Source: Bradyrhizobium sp. NAS96.2 (GTDB lineage: Bacteria > Pseudomonadota > Alphaproteobacteria > Rhizobiales > Xanthobacteraceae). From it: a DNA stretch of 64,000 nucleotides. Location: assembly GCF_001908235.1 (NCBI RefSeq), contig NZ_LGHK01000027.1, positions 24,069-88,068 of the forward strand. Reading direction: 5' to 3'. A program made the position numbers and the translations under genes. Positions 45,674 to 53,236 of the stretch are shown here, piece by piece. The stretch's first letter is position 1; the number at the start of each line of letters is the position of its first letter. The notes beneath the pieces were generated by a model. That model searched no databases. It saw only the letters and a list, made by a program, of their open reading frames with translations, and was not told the origin of the DNA.

Positions 45674-46972
45674 ATGAACATCGTGACCGACGCGAAATCG
45701 CAGCTGACGCCCGGAGCCAACCTGCTGGCGGCCTATCCGACCGCCACCGGTATCCTGACCGTCGACCTCGACGCCATCATCGCCAACTGGCGCAAGCTCG
45801 AGAAGACCGCGGTACCGGCGGAATGCGCCGCCGTGGTCAAGGCCAACGCCTATGGTTGCGGCGCCGAGCAGGTTTCGCGGGCGCTGGCCAAGGCCGGCTG
45901 CAAGACCTTCTTCGTTGCCACCGTCGAGGAGGCCGCGGTGGTGCGCGCAGCCGTTCCGCAGGCAACGGTGTATGCGCTCGGCGGCTTCTTCCAGCAGACC
46001 GGCGACGCCTACGCCAAAATCGACTGCAAGCCGGTGATCGGCGATCTCAACGAGCTCGCCGAATGGGACGTGTTCTGCCGCCGCTCCGGCTGGTCCGGCG
46101 GCGCCGCCATTCATATCGACACCGGCATGAACCGGCTCGGGCTTACCGTGACCGAGGCGCAGGGCATCATCCCGCGGATCAATGCCGGCGACCACGGCAT
46201 CACCCTTGTGATGAGCCACCTCGCCTCAGCCGAGTTGCTCAACAGTCCCGCCAACGCAAAGCAGCTCGCGAGCTTCCGCGAGATCGCAAGCCTGTTCACC
46301 GGCGTGCCGGCCTCGCTGGCAAATTCCTCCGGCGTGTTCCTCGGCGCCCAATTCCAGTTCGAGATGGTGCGGCCGGGATGCGCGCTCTATGGCGTCAATC
46401 CGACGCCGGAGGCCGACAACCCGATGCAGCCTGTGGTCGACCTCAAGGCGCGCATCGTGCAGATCCGCAACATCGATCGCGGCGAGACCGTCGGCTATGG
46501 CGGCACCTGGACTGCGCGCCGGCCGACCCGGCTTGCGATCGTCGCGGCCGGCTATGCCGACGGCTATTTCCGCGCCGCCAGCGCCAATGACGGCACCCGC
46601 GGTGCCGAGGTCGTGGTCGCCGGCAAGCGTTGCCCGATCGCCGGCCGCGTCTCGATGGACCTGATCGCGGTCGACGTCACCGACCTCGACAAGAACGCGG
46701 TCCGGCGCGGCCACATGGTGACGCTGATCGGCGAAGGCATCACCGTCGACGAGGTCGCGCATCATTTCGGCACCATCGGCTATGAGGTGCTGACCAGCCT
46801 CGGCCGCCGCTTCGTGCGCATCTACAAGGGCGGCGATGCGGTCGCCGCGAGCGAGGCAGTCGCCGAGAAGAGCGACGCAGTCGCTACGCCGGCGGCGCCT
46901 CCCGCCTTGCCGACGGCAGCGCCCGCTGCACCGCCGCCATTGCCTGCCGAGCCGTCCACGCCGGCGACCTGA
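45674..46972 (+). CDS. alr: alanine racemase
   Basis: PLP enzyme that makes D-alanine for peptidoglycan. The 432-aa protein has the PLP-lysine motif AAVVKANAYGCGAEQVSRAL near residue 55 and VRPGCALYGVNPTPEADNPM. The catalytic tyrosine region GYGGTWTARRPTRLAIVAAG is followed by YADGYFR and by GRVSMDLIAVDVTDL. About 40 residues at the C-terminus are an Ala/Pro linker-like tail (PAAPPALPTAAPAAPPPLPA) that is not part of the fold. It is downstream of dnaB on the same strand and upstream of an exonuclease III gene (18-base gap). Confidence 0.95.
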   Translation: MNIVTDAKSQLTPGANLLAAYPTATGILTVDLDAIIANWRKLEKTAVPAECAAVVKANAYGCGAEQVSRALAKAGCKTFFVATVEEAAVVRAAVPQATVYALGGFFQQTGDAYAKIDCKPVIGDLNELAEWDVFCRRSGWSGGAAIHIDTGMNRLGLTVTEAQGIIPRINAGDHGITLVMSHLASAELLNSPANAKQLASFREIASLFTGVPASLANSSGVFLGAQFQFEMVRPGCALYGVNPTPEADNPMQPVVDLKARIVQIRNIDRGETVGYGGTWTARRPTRLAIVAAGYADGYFRAASANDGTRGAEVVVAGKRCPIAGRVSMDLIAVDVTDLDKNAVRRGHMVTLIGEGITVDEVAHHFGTIGYEVLTSLGRRFVRIYKGGDAVAASEAVAEKSDAVATPAAPPALPTAAPAAPPPLPAEPSTPAT

Positions 46973-46990
46973 CCCGATCGATCGTCGCGC

Positions 46991-47761
46991 ATGAAGATCG
47001 CGACCTTCAACATCAACAACGTCAACCGGCGGCTGCCGAACCTGCTGCGCTGGCTGAAATCGGCCAAGCCCGACGTCGTCAGCCTGCAGGAGCTGAAGGC
47101 GAGCGACGCCGAGTTTCCCCAGGCTGCGATCGAGAAGGCCGGCTACGGCGCGGTGTGGCAGGGGCAGAAGACCTGGAACGGCGTCGCCATTCTCGCGCGC
47201 AAGGCCGAGCCGGTCTTGATCCGCACCGCCCTGCCCGGCGACGCCGGCGATCACGAGGCGCGCTACATCGAGGCCGCGGTGCGCGGCATCGTCGTCACCA
47301 GCCTCTATCTGCCGAACGGCAATCCGCAGCCCGGACCGAAATTCGACTACAAGCTGGCCTGGTTCAAGCGGCTGCGCGCGCACGCAACCAAGCTGCTCAA
47401 GCAGGACGTCCCGGTGGTGCTCGCCGGCGACTACAATGTCGCGCCGACGCCGTTCGACATCTATCCGACGCGCTCCTGGGACAAGGATGCCCTGATCCAG
47501 CCGAAGAGCCGCGCCGCGTTCAAGGCGCTGGTCGACCAGGGATGGTGCGATGCGATCCGCACGCTGCATCCGGACCAGCAGATGTTCACCTTCTGGGACT
47601 ACAAGCGCCAGCGCTGGCCGCGCGATGCGGGCCTGCGGCTCGATCATCTGCTGCTCAGCCCCGCGGTCGCGGCGCGGCTCGCGAAGGCCGGCGTCGACCG
47701 CGACATCCGCGGCGAGGAAGGCGCCAGCGATCACGCGCCGGCGTGGGTGGTGCTGAAGTGA
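46991..47761 (+). CDS. xthA: exodeoxyribonuclease III
   Basis: Endonuclease/exonuclease/phosphatase-fold DNA repair enzyme, AP endonuclease and 3'-phosphodiesterase. The 256-aa protein begins MKIATFNINNVNRRLPNLLR and has the metal-binding glutamate in VVSLQELKASDAEFP, the GDYNVAPTPFDIYP strand, LRLDHLLLSP and the C-terminal SDHAPAWV motif with catalytic Asp-His. It is probably one of several paralogues. It is 18 bases after alr. A family C repeat follows. Confidence 0.93.
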   Translation: MKIATFNINNVNRRLPNLLRWLKSAKPDVVSLQELKASDAEFPQAAIEKAGYGAVWQGQKTWNGVAILARKAEPVLIRTALPGDAGDHEARYIEAAVRGIVVTSLYLPNGNPQPGPKFDYKLAWFKRLRAHATKLLKQDVPVVLAGDYNVAPTPFDIYPTRSWDKDALIQPKSRAAFKALVDQGWCDAIRTLHPDQQMFTFWDYKRQRWPRDAGLRLDHLLLSPAVAARLAKAGVDRDIRGEEGASDHAPAWVVLK

Positions 47762-47791
47762 TGGGTGGCACGCTCGCGCGCCAATAACGCC

Positions 47792-47913
47792 GTCGTCCCT
47801 GCGAAAGCACGGACCCATACTCCGCAGCGGATGTTGTTGAAGGGACTCGTCATTCCAGCGTCGATCAACAATAACTATTGGTGGTTATGGGTCCCGGCCT
47901 TCGCCGGGACGAC
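47792..47913. repeat. palindromic intergenic repeat, family C (copy 2)
   Basis: GTCGTCC (47792-47798) and GGACGAC (47907-47913) are the outer arms. The left part (gtcgtccctgcgaaagca) matches the copy at 13390. The right end contains the hairpin GTCCCGGCCTTCGCCGGGAC (47891-47910). Confidence 0.7.
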
Positions 47914-48014
47914 GCCGAATATGTTGCGCGGCTGGTGAGTCATACTCACTCATTCTCGCGGCGAGTTTCGCCCGAGCTTTGCATTTCGTTCCGCCCTCTC
48001 ATTGGAGCGCGCAG

Positions 48015-48740
48015 GTGGGCTTTCTCTTCGTCCTCATCGTCGGCCTGGTCGCCGGCACCATTTCCGGCATCGTCGGCACCGGCTCGTCGATCATGCTGAT
48101 GCCGGTGCTGGTCTATCAGTACGGGCCGAAACAGGCGGTGCCGATCATGGCGGTCGCCGCCGTGATGGCCAATCTGTCGCGCATCCTGGCGTGGTGGCGC
48201 GAGGTCGACTGGCGTGCCTGCGCCGCCTACTCGATCACGGGCATCCCGGCCGCAGCCCTCGGCGCGCGCACCCTGCTCGCACTGCCCTCGCGCGCGGTCG
48301 ATCTCGCGATCGGCGTGTTCCTGATCGCGATGGTGCCGGTGCGCCACTGGCTCGCCAAACACAAGCTCAAAGCCAGTCTCTGGCACCTGATGATCGGCGG
48401 CGCGCTCATCGGATACCTCACCGGCATCGTGGCCTCGACCGGCCCGCTCAGCGTGCCGCTGTTTCTGTTCTACGGCCTCAACAAGGGCGCGTTCCTCGCC
48501 ACCGAAGCGGCGAGCTCGCTCGGGCTCTATGTCAGCAAGTCGGTGACGTTCGAACGCTTCGGCGCGCTGACGCCTGATATCGCGCTGAAGGGCCTGATCG
48601 CCGGCGCCTCGCTGATGGCCGGCGCCTTCATCGCCAAGCGTTTCGTGAGGCAGATGAAGCCGGAGTCGTTCCGCCTGATCATGGACGGCATCATGCTGGC
48701 GGCCGGCACAGCGCTGCTGTGGTCGGCAATGACGGCGTAG
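48015..48740 (+). CDS. TauE/SafE family membrane transporter
   Basis: Integral membrane permease of the sulfite/sulfonate-export family (DUF81), 241 aa, with about eight transmembrane segments. The internal pattern GTISGIVGTGSSIMLMPVLV at the N-terminus and GYLTGIVASTGPLSVPLFLF near the middle matches the repeated half-structure of the family. The substrate is not known; TauE/SafE proteins export sulfite, sulfonates or organic acids. I chose GTG at 48015, with GGAG seven bases upstream; a TTG at 47979 would add 12 residues. The gene stands alone, unlinked to sulfur genes. Confidence 0.85.
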   Translation: MGFLFVLIVGLVAGTISGIVGTGSSIMLMPVLVYQYGPKQAVPIMAVAAVMANLSRILAWWREVDWRACAAYSITGIPAAALGARTLLALPSRAVDLAIGVFLIAMVPVRHWLAKHKLKASLWHLMIGGALIGYLTGIVASTGPLSVPLFLFYGLNKGAFLATEAASSLGLYVSKSVTFERFGALTPDIALKGLIAGASLMAGAFIAKRFVRQMKPESFRLIMDGIMLAAGTALLWSAMTA

Positions 48741-49098
48741 GCTCGCAGGCATGTCGTGATTTTACGGGGGTCGACGGGCCTCGACGTTGTACTCCGAAAG
48801 AGCCGTGTTGGGCGCCCGGTTCCCGGTGTTATCCGGATTGCCACCATCCGGCGACTGCGTTTATGACAAGCGCATTACTTGCACTCGATCGTTTGCGGAC
48901 AAGCACTTTGCTCTAGCAGGCATCACGGGATTTATCGACGACCCGGATGCGAATCCCCAGGAGTCAGGCAGCACAAGGTGCGCAATCGAGCGCGCATCTC
49001 GACGTCTGATGTCGGCCTGGCGGATTCGGGATCGCAAGTCGAAGTATTGGGACGAGCGGTTTGTCGGAACCCCGACAGGCGAGAAAGGCAGACACGCG
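48741..49098. other. gene-poor stretch before the 95-aa protein
   Basis: No recognisable gene in these 358 bases. A frame is open from 48787 into the small protein, but its translated residues are unlike a protein start and were rejected. The region probably holds promoter sequence. Confidence 0.35.
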
Positions 49099-49386
49099 AT
49101 GCGCAAGATGATGATCACGACCGCGGCGGCGGTGACGTTCGCTGTTGCTGGCTCGGCCTTGTGGCCGACAGCAAAGCCCGACGTCGAGCACTTCGGAGAC
49201 AGCGTTTACGAAACGATCTGGGTCTGGCGCATTCCGGCCTACGCGAACAATCCGTCGTGGCGCGTGCGCTGGAGCTGGAGCGATCCGCTGCGCGCGCAGG
49301 CAAGATGCTGCCGCGCTTTGCCGACGGGCTCGGTGCTGCGCGAGAAACCTCCGCTGCTGCTGTCCGGGCGAGACATCCGCGTCTAG
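49099..49386 (+). CDS. 95-aa secreted hypothetical protein
   Basis: Unrecognised. It starts MRKMMITTAAAVTFAVAGSA, a signal-peptide-like or anchor segment, followed by an aromatic region (VYETIWVWRIPAYANNPSW, RVRWSWSDPLRAQ) with several Trp and two adjacent Cys (RCCRALPTG). The ATG is the first good start, with a weak GAAAGGCAG upstream. Its stop codon abuts a family A repeat. Codon use is compatible with coding, but no function can be given. Confidence 0.6.
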   Translation: MRKMMITTAAAVTFAVAGSALWPTAKPDVEHFGDSVYETIWVWRIPAYANNPSWRVRWSWSDPLRAQARCCRALPTGSVLREKPPLLLSGRDIRV

Positions 49387-49473
49387 AGCATGATCCGGAA
49401 AAGTGCGAAGCGGCTCTCCGAAAAGATCATGCTTAAACAAGAATCAAAAGCGCGACATCTCATCGCGCCTTAG
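49387..49473. repeat. palindromic intergenic repeat, family A (copy 4)
   Basis: AGCATGATC (49387-49395) pairs with GATCATGCT (49425-49433). A degenerate second hairpin (aaaagcgcga with tcgcgcctta) follows. It begins directly after the stop codon of the small gene. Confidence 0.82.
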
Positions 49474-49610
49474 ACGCGGCGCCGAGAGCAACATTCGGGT
49501 TCCACGCGTCGGAGAGCATTTGATTCAAATTCTCGTTTTAGTTGAGCTTACTTTTTATCCTTAACCAGAAACACGATCTTTAATTTACATCTACAAGGTG
49601 TGGTTTACCT

Positions 49611-49635
49611 TGTCTCCGCGAACACAGCGGAGACA
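49611..49635 (+). promoter_or_regulatory. 5'-leader hairpin before a secreted protein gene
   Basis: TGTCTCCGC (49611-49619) and GCGGAGACA (49627-49635) form a perfect 9-bp stem with a 7-base loop, only 11 bases before the ATG at 49647. It follows an unusually A/T-rich stretch (about 49520-49600). It could occlude the ribosome-binding site (CAGGGAC). Confidence 0.5.
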
Positions 49636-49646
49636 GGGACAACAAG

Positions 49647-50255
49647 ATGCATCAGCTAAGCCTTACCCTGTCGCTGATCTTCCTTCTGGCAGTACAAGGC
49701 TTCAGCGTCGCCGCGGACGATACGAAACCCGGCCAATCGGCTGTCGCCGCTGACCGCGTCGCATGTTCCTTGCAGCCGAAAGCCGTGGAACCGTCCGATC
49801 CGTCGTCGACCTCGGCGATACCTCACGTCGAAAAATTCGTCGCGAAAGAGCATTTCAAGGAAGACATCGCGTCGAGCGCTCCGGTCAAGATCTCCTGGCT
49901 GGGCGCGACATTCGCAAAGCGCTTCGCGAACAAGATCGAGGACGATGCCGGCGGCGCATCGTTGCAATCCTACGACCTGAGCGCAGCCTCCAGCGACAAC
50001 GAGATCCTGGCCAAACTGGGTCAGAGCCACGAGAGCAGACTGGCCGATATCTGGTGCGCGTTGAAGCAGCAGCCCAACGGCAGCCGCGGCTCCCTCGAGA
50101 TCAGCTCCAAGCCGAATGTGTTTTACGTTCGCGATATCGCCGGAGAACTTGGCGCCGTCGACGTACTCTGGGGCGGCGTCGGGTGGGAGATCGGCGCAAG
50201 CCCGGTGAGCGACAAGCCGCGATGGCCGGCCGGAACACGGGTGTTCTCGCGCTGA
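49647..50255 (+). CDS. secreted hypothetical protein, 202 aa
   Basis: Not recognised. A signal peptide (LSLTLSLIFLLAVQGFSVAA) is followed by a mature part of about 180 residues with two cysteines (RVACSLQ, IWCALKQ). The rest is a mixed alpha/beta sequence including KISWLGATFAKRFANKIEDD, ESRLADIWCALKQQPNG and VFYVRDIAGELGAVDVLWGG. No transmembrane segment beyond the signal is seen, so it is probably periplasmic or exported. The upstream region is A/T-rich with a leader hairpin, and it sits in a patch of genes I cannot place, consistent with acquired DNA. It runs 78 bases ahead of another unrecognised gene on the same strand. Confidence 0.7.
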   Translation: MHQLSLTLSLIFLLAVQGFSVAADDTKPGQSAVAADRVACSLQPKAVEPSDPSSTSAIPHVEKFVAKEHFKEDIASSAPVKISWLGATFAKRFANKIEDDAGGASLQSYDLSAASSDNEILAKLGQSHESRLADIWCALKQQPNGSRGSLEISSKPNVFYVRDIAGELGAVDVLWGGVGWEIGASPVSDKPRWPAGTRVFSR

Positions 50256-50333
50256 TCGCCGCCGTCCATCAGGCGAGCTATTGTCACGTTCCAGCGCTAG
50301 TGATTGGCAATTCCACCCAGGCGAAGCTGAAAC

Positions 50334-50786
50334 ATGAAATCCTTCGAACTGTCGCTGTTCGCCGACTACTTCCAGTTCTACATCCAGGATGAACCCGCAG
50401 CCGGCGACCTTTCCGAGGCGTGGACAGAGGACGCCTTCGATCGGCTGCTCGCGATCGCGCCGGGGACGGTCGGGATCGGAACTGTGCGGAACATGGATGT
50501 CCCGGTCGCGGTGCATCTTCTGGAGCGCGAGCCGGACGATGATTCCGCGGACTGGGATCACGTGGTCGAAGCCAGCCTCGACGTCGCGTCCGGACGCATC
50601 GTGATCGCCGGCTGCACCGATTACTTCCCTGACGCCATGCGTATTGAGACCCCGCCCGGGTGCTATCGGGTGCGCGTGTCCTACTGCGCGCTCGACACGC
50701 TGTCGGAAGACGGCCTTGACGGCGACGACCATTACAGGCTGCAGTTATGGCCGGCCGCCGCGATCGCGGTTCGCGTCCTGAAGTAA
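50334..50786 (+). CDS. hypothetical acidic protein, 150 aa (ComJ/Nin-like fold suspected)
   Basis: Cytoplasmic, acidic, beta-rich protein with no signal peptide. It starts MKSFELSLFADYFQFYIQD, contains EAWTEDAFDRLLAIAPGTVG, the strand VEASLDVASGRIVIAGCTDY, then PPGCYRVRVSYCALD and ends DDHYRLQLWPAAAIAVRVLK. The layout (an initial Y.QF strand, a W.-.A helix, then paired strands ending Y...LWP) reminds me of ComJ/Nin, a nuclease inhibitor, and of small immunity proteins, but I cannot confirm it. No toxin partner is identified; the upstream secreted protein does not show nuclease motifs. Confidence 0.65.
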   Translation: MKSFELSLFADYFQFYIQDEPAAGDLSEAWTEDAFDRLLAIAPGTVGIGTVRNMDVPVAVHLLEREPDDDSADWDHVVEASLDVASGRIVIAGCTDYFPDAMRIETPPGCYRVRVSYCALDTLSEDGLDGDDHYRLQLWPAAAIAVRVLK

Positions 50787-50907
50787 CGATCGGCATCGGG
50801 GCCTCGAAACCGGCTCTGATCGAACATGGCTGAGCACGACGACGACGCCCGGCGTTCCCATCTCCTGATCCGTGCTATGGAGGGGATACGGAATCGAGCT
50901 CTCCCCC

Positions 50908-52389
50908 ATGGCCAAATCCACCCTCTCCTTCGTCTGCCAGAACTGCGGCGCGGCGTATAATCGCTGGCAGGGCAAATGCGACTCCTGCGGCGAGTGGAAC
51001 ACGCTGGCCGAGGAAGACACCACGGGCTCGGTGCCGGTCTCGATCCGCAGCAAGCGCAAGGGGCGGACGTTCGCGCTGGAATCGCTGTCCGGCAAGACCC
51101 AGGACGCGCCGCGGCTGTCGTCCGGCATGACCGAGCTCGACCGCGTCACCGGCGGCGGCTTCGTGCGCGGCTCAGTGCTGCTGGTCGGCGGCGATCCCGG
51201 CATCGGCAAATCGACCCTGCTGACCCAGGCAACCTCCATGATGGCGCGCGCCGGCCACCGCGCGGTCTACATCTCAGGCGAAGAGGCGGTCGCGCAGGTA
51301 CGGCTGCGCGCCGAGCGGCTCGGGCTCGCCGACGCGCCGGTGCAGCTCGCCTCGGAAACGTCAGTCGAGGACATCGTCTCGACGCTGTCGGAAGGCGCGG
51401 TGCCGCGGCTGATCGTGATCGATTCGATCCAGACCATGTGGACCGACACGGTGGAATCCGCGCCGGGCACCGTGACCCAGGTCCGCGCCTCGGCGCAGGC
51501 GCTGATTCGCTTCGCCAAGAAGACCGGTGCCGCGATCATCCTGGTCGGCCATGTGACGAAAGACGGCCAGATCGCCGGTCCCCGCGTGGTCGAGCACATG
51601 GTCGATGCGGTGCTGTCGTTCGAGGGCGAGGGTTCGCAACAGTTCCGCATCCTGCGCTCGGTGAAGAACCGGTTCGGCGCGACCGACGAGATCGGCGTGT
51701 TCGAGATGACCGGGCTCGGCCTGCGCGAGGTCACCAACCCCTCCGAATTGTTCCTCTCCGAGCGCGAGCTCGGCAGCCCCGGCACGGCCGTGTTCGCCGG
51801 CATCGAGGGCACCCGCCCGGTGCTGGTCGAGTTGCAGGCGCTGGTGGCGCCGACCTCGCTCGGCACGCCGCGGCGCGCCGTGGTCGGCTGGGACCCGAGC
51901 CGGCTGTCGATGGTGCTGGCGGTGCTGGAAGCGCATTGCGGCGTCAAATTGTCCGGACATGACGTCTATCTCAATGTCGCAGGCGGTCTGCGGATCCAGG
52001 AGCCGGCGGCGGACCTCGCCGCTGCCGCCGCGCTGGTGTCCTCGCTGGTCAATGCGCCGTTACCCACGGACGCGGTCTATTTCGGCGAGATTTCGCTGTC
52101 CGGCGCGATCCGCCCCGTCGCGCAGACCCCGGCCCGGCTCAAGGAGGCCCTCAAGCTCGGCTTCGGCCGCGCGATCCTGCCCGAATCGGCCCGCGGCGAT
52201 GGCGGCGGCGATGCCGGGCTTGCCCTCAACAGCGTCGGCAATCTGACCACGCTGGTCGCGGAAATTGCGGCCCGCGGCACGCCCAGAGGCGGCCGGCGCG
52301 AGCCGGGCGGCGACCAAAGCGGCTCCCGGGGCACTGATGCGGCTGAGAAAAATGCCACACCGGCCCGATTCCGTCGTGAGACGAGCTAA
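50908..52389 (+). CDS. radA: DNA repair protein RadA
   Basis: RecA-like helicase that extends branches during homologous recombination and replication repair. The 493-aa protein begins with a zinc finger (C10, C13, C24, C27: CQNCGAAYNRWQGKCDSC), then the P-loop GGDPGIGKSTLLTQA, the RadA-specific KNRFG motif (SVKNRFGATDEIGVFEM), and a C-terminal Lon-protease-like domain (SGHDVYLNVAGGLRIQEPAA). A disordered Arg/Gly tail of about 40 residues ends the protein. A 12-codon upstream extension was rejected because MAKSTLSFVCQNCG is the family start. It leads radA-cvpA-purF. Confidence 0.95.
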   Translation: MAKSTLSFVCQNCGAAYNRWQGKCDSCGEWNTLAEEDTTGSVPVSIRSKRKGRTFALESLSGKTQDAPRLSSGMTELDRVTGGGFVRGSVLLVGGDPGIGKSTLLTQATSMMARAGHRAVYISGEEAVAQVRLRAERLGLADAPVQLASETSVEDIVSTLSEGAVPRLIVIDSIQTMWTDTVESAPGTVTQVRASAQALIRFAKKTGAAIILVGHVTKDGQIAGPRVVEHMVDAVLSFEGEGSQQFRILRSVKNRFGATDEIGVFEMTGLGLREVTNPSELFLSERELGSPGTAVFAGIEGTRPVLVELQALVAPTSLGTPRRAVVGWDPSRLSMVLAVLEAHCGVKLSGHDVYLNVAGGLRIQEPAADLAAAAALVSSLVNAPLPTDAVYFGEISLSGAIRPVAQTPARLKEALKLGFGRAILPESARGDGGGDAGLALNSVGNLTTLVAEIAARGTPRGGRREPGGDQSGSRGTDAAEKNATPARFRRETS

Positions 52390-52575
52390 AGCGGGCGTGA
52401 CGTCACAGCCCCCCGCCGCTATACATCCGCCGCGCGGGACAGGTGGCGCTCCGGCCTTGCCGGATGCCCCCGATGCGCCTCAGTTAGGACGGCACCGAGA
52501 CGCCGATTCGCGAGAGCCTTAACAGCGTAAGCCCTTAACAGCGTACCGAAACGTACCAGCGGACCTGACCAGCCG

Positions 52576-53211
52576 ATGCCCATAACGATCCTCGATCTCG
52601 TCCTGCTCGGCGTGATGCTGATTTCGGGCCTGCTTGCCATGGTGCGCGGCTTCATGCGCGAGATCCTATCGATCGCGGCCTGGGGCGCCGCCGCGCTGGT
52701 CACGCTGTATGCTTTCTCCAAGCTGCTGCCGACCGCCAAAACTTACTTCAATAACGACACGGTCGCGGCCGTCGTCGTGGTGGCCGGCACCTTCATCGGT
52801 ACGCTGATCGTGGTCTCGGTGATCACGGTGCGGATCTCGGACATGATCCTGGATTCCCGGATCGGCGCGCTCGACCGCACCCTCGGCTTCCTGTTCGGCC
52901 TCGCCCGCGGCCTGCTGATCGTGGTCGTGGCGTTCATGTTCTTCACCTGGCTGGTTCCGGACAAGCAGCGGCCCGACTGGGTGACCGGCGCGAAGTCCCG
53001 GGTGGTGCTGCAGGGAACCGGGGATTGGCTCATGACGCTCTTGCCTGATGACCCCGAGAACACCATCTTAAAGAAGTTCAAGAAGAATAAGCCAGACGAC
53101 GATTCTGCGGCTGATACCAACGATCAGGCGACGCCGGCGTCGGGCGATGGCTATAGCAAACCTGCGCGTGACAGCTTGAAAAAGCTGATCGAGAAACCCG
53201 CGGGCCGATAA
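52576..53211 (+). CDS. cvpA: CvpA family membrane protein
   Basis: Inner-membrane protein of 211 aa with about four transmembrane segments (ILDLVLLGVMLISGLLAMVR, SIAAWGAAALVTLYAFSKLL, AAVVVVAGTFIGTLIVVSVI, then the FGLARGLLIVVVAFMFFTWL region) and a charged C-terminal tail (KKFKKNKPDDDSAADTNDQA). CvpA is needed for colicin V production in E. coli and, like here, lies upstream of purF in many proteobacteria. The molecular role is unresolved; links to envelope and bile/alkaline stress have been reported. The starting MPITILDLVLLGVM fits the family. Confidence 0.92.
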   Translation: MPITILDLVLLGVMLISGLLAMVRGFMREILSIAAWGAAALVTLYAFSKLLPTAKTYFNNDTVAAVVVVAGTFIGTLIVVSVITVRISDMILDSRIGALDRTLGFLFGLARGLLIVVVAFMFFTWLVPDKQRPDWVTGAKSRVVLQGTGDWLMTLLPDDPENTILKKFKKNKPDDDSAADTNDQATPASGDGYSKPARDSLKKLIEKPAGR

Positions 53212-53236
53212 CTTATTTGGGCCCTTACGAGAGGCG

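Noticed and set aside
43769..46219. 816-codon minus-strand open frame opposite dnaB and alr
   Set aside because: dnaB and alr are certain on the plus strand; the antisense residues show no family and mirror GC-rich codons.
48787..49098. N-terminal extension of the 95-aa protein
   Set aside because: The extra 104 residues have no protein-like features, and a good ATG followed by a signal-like segment begins at 49099.
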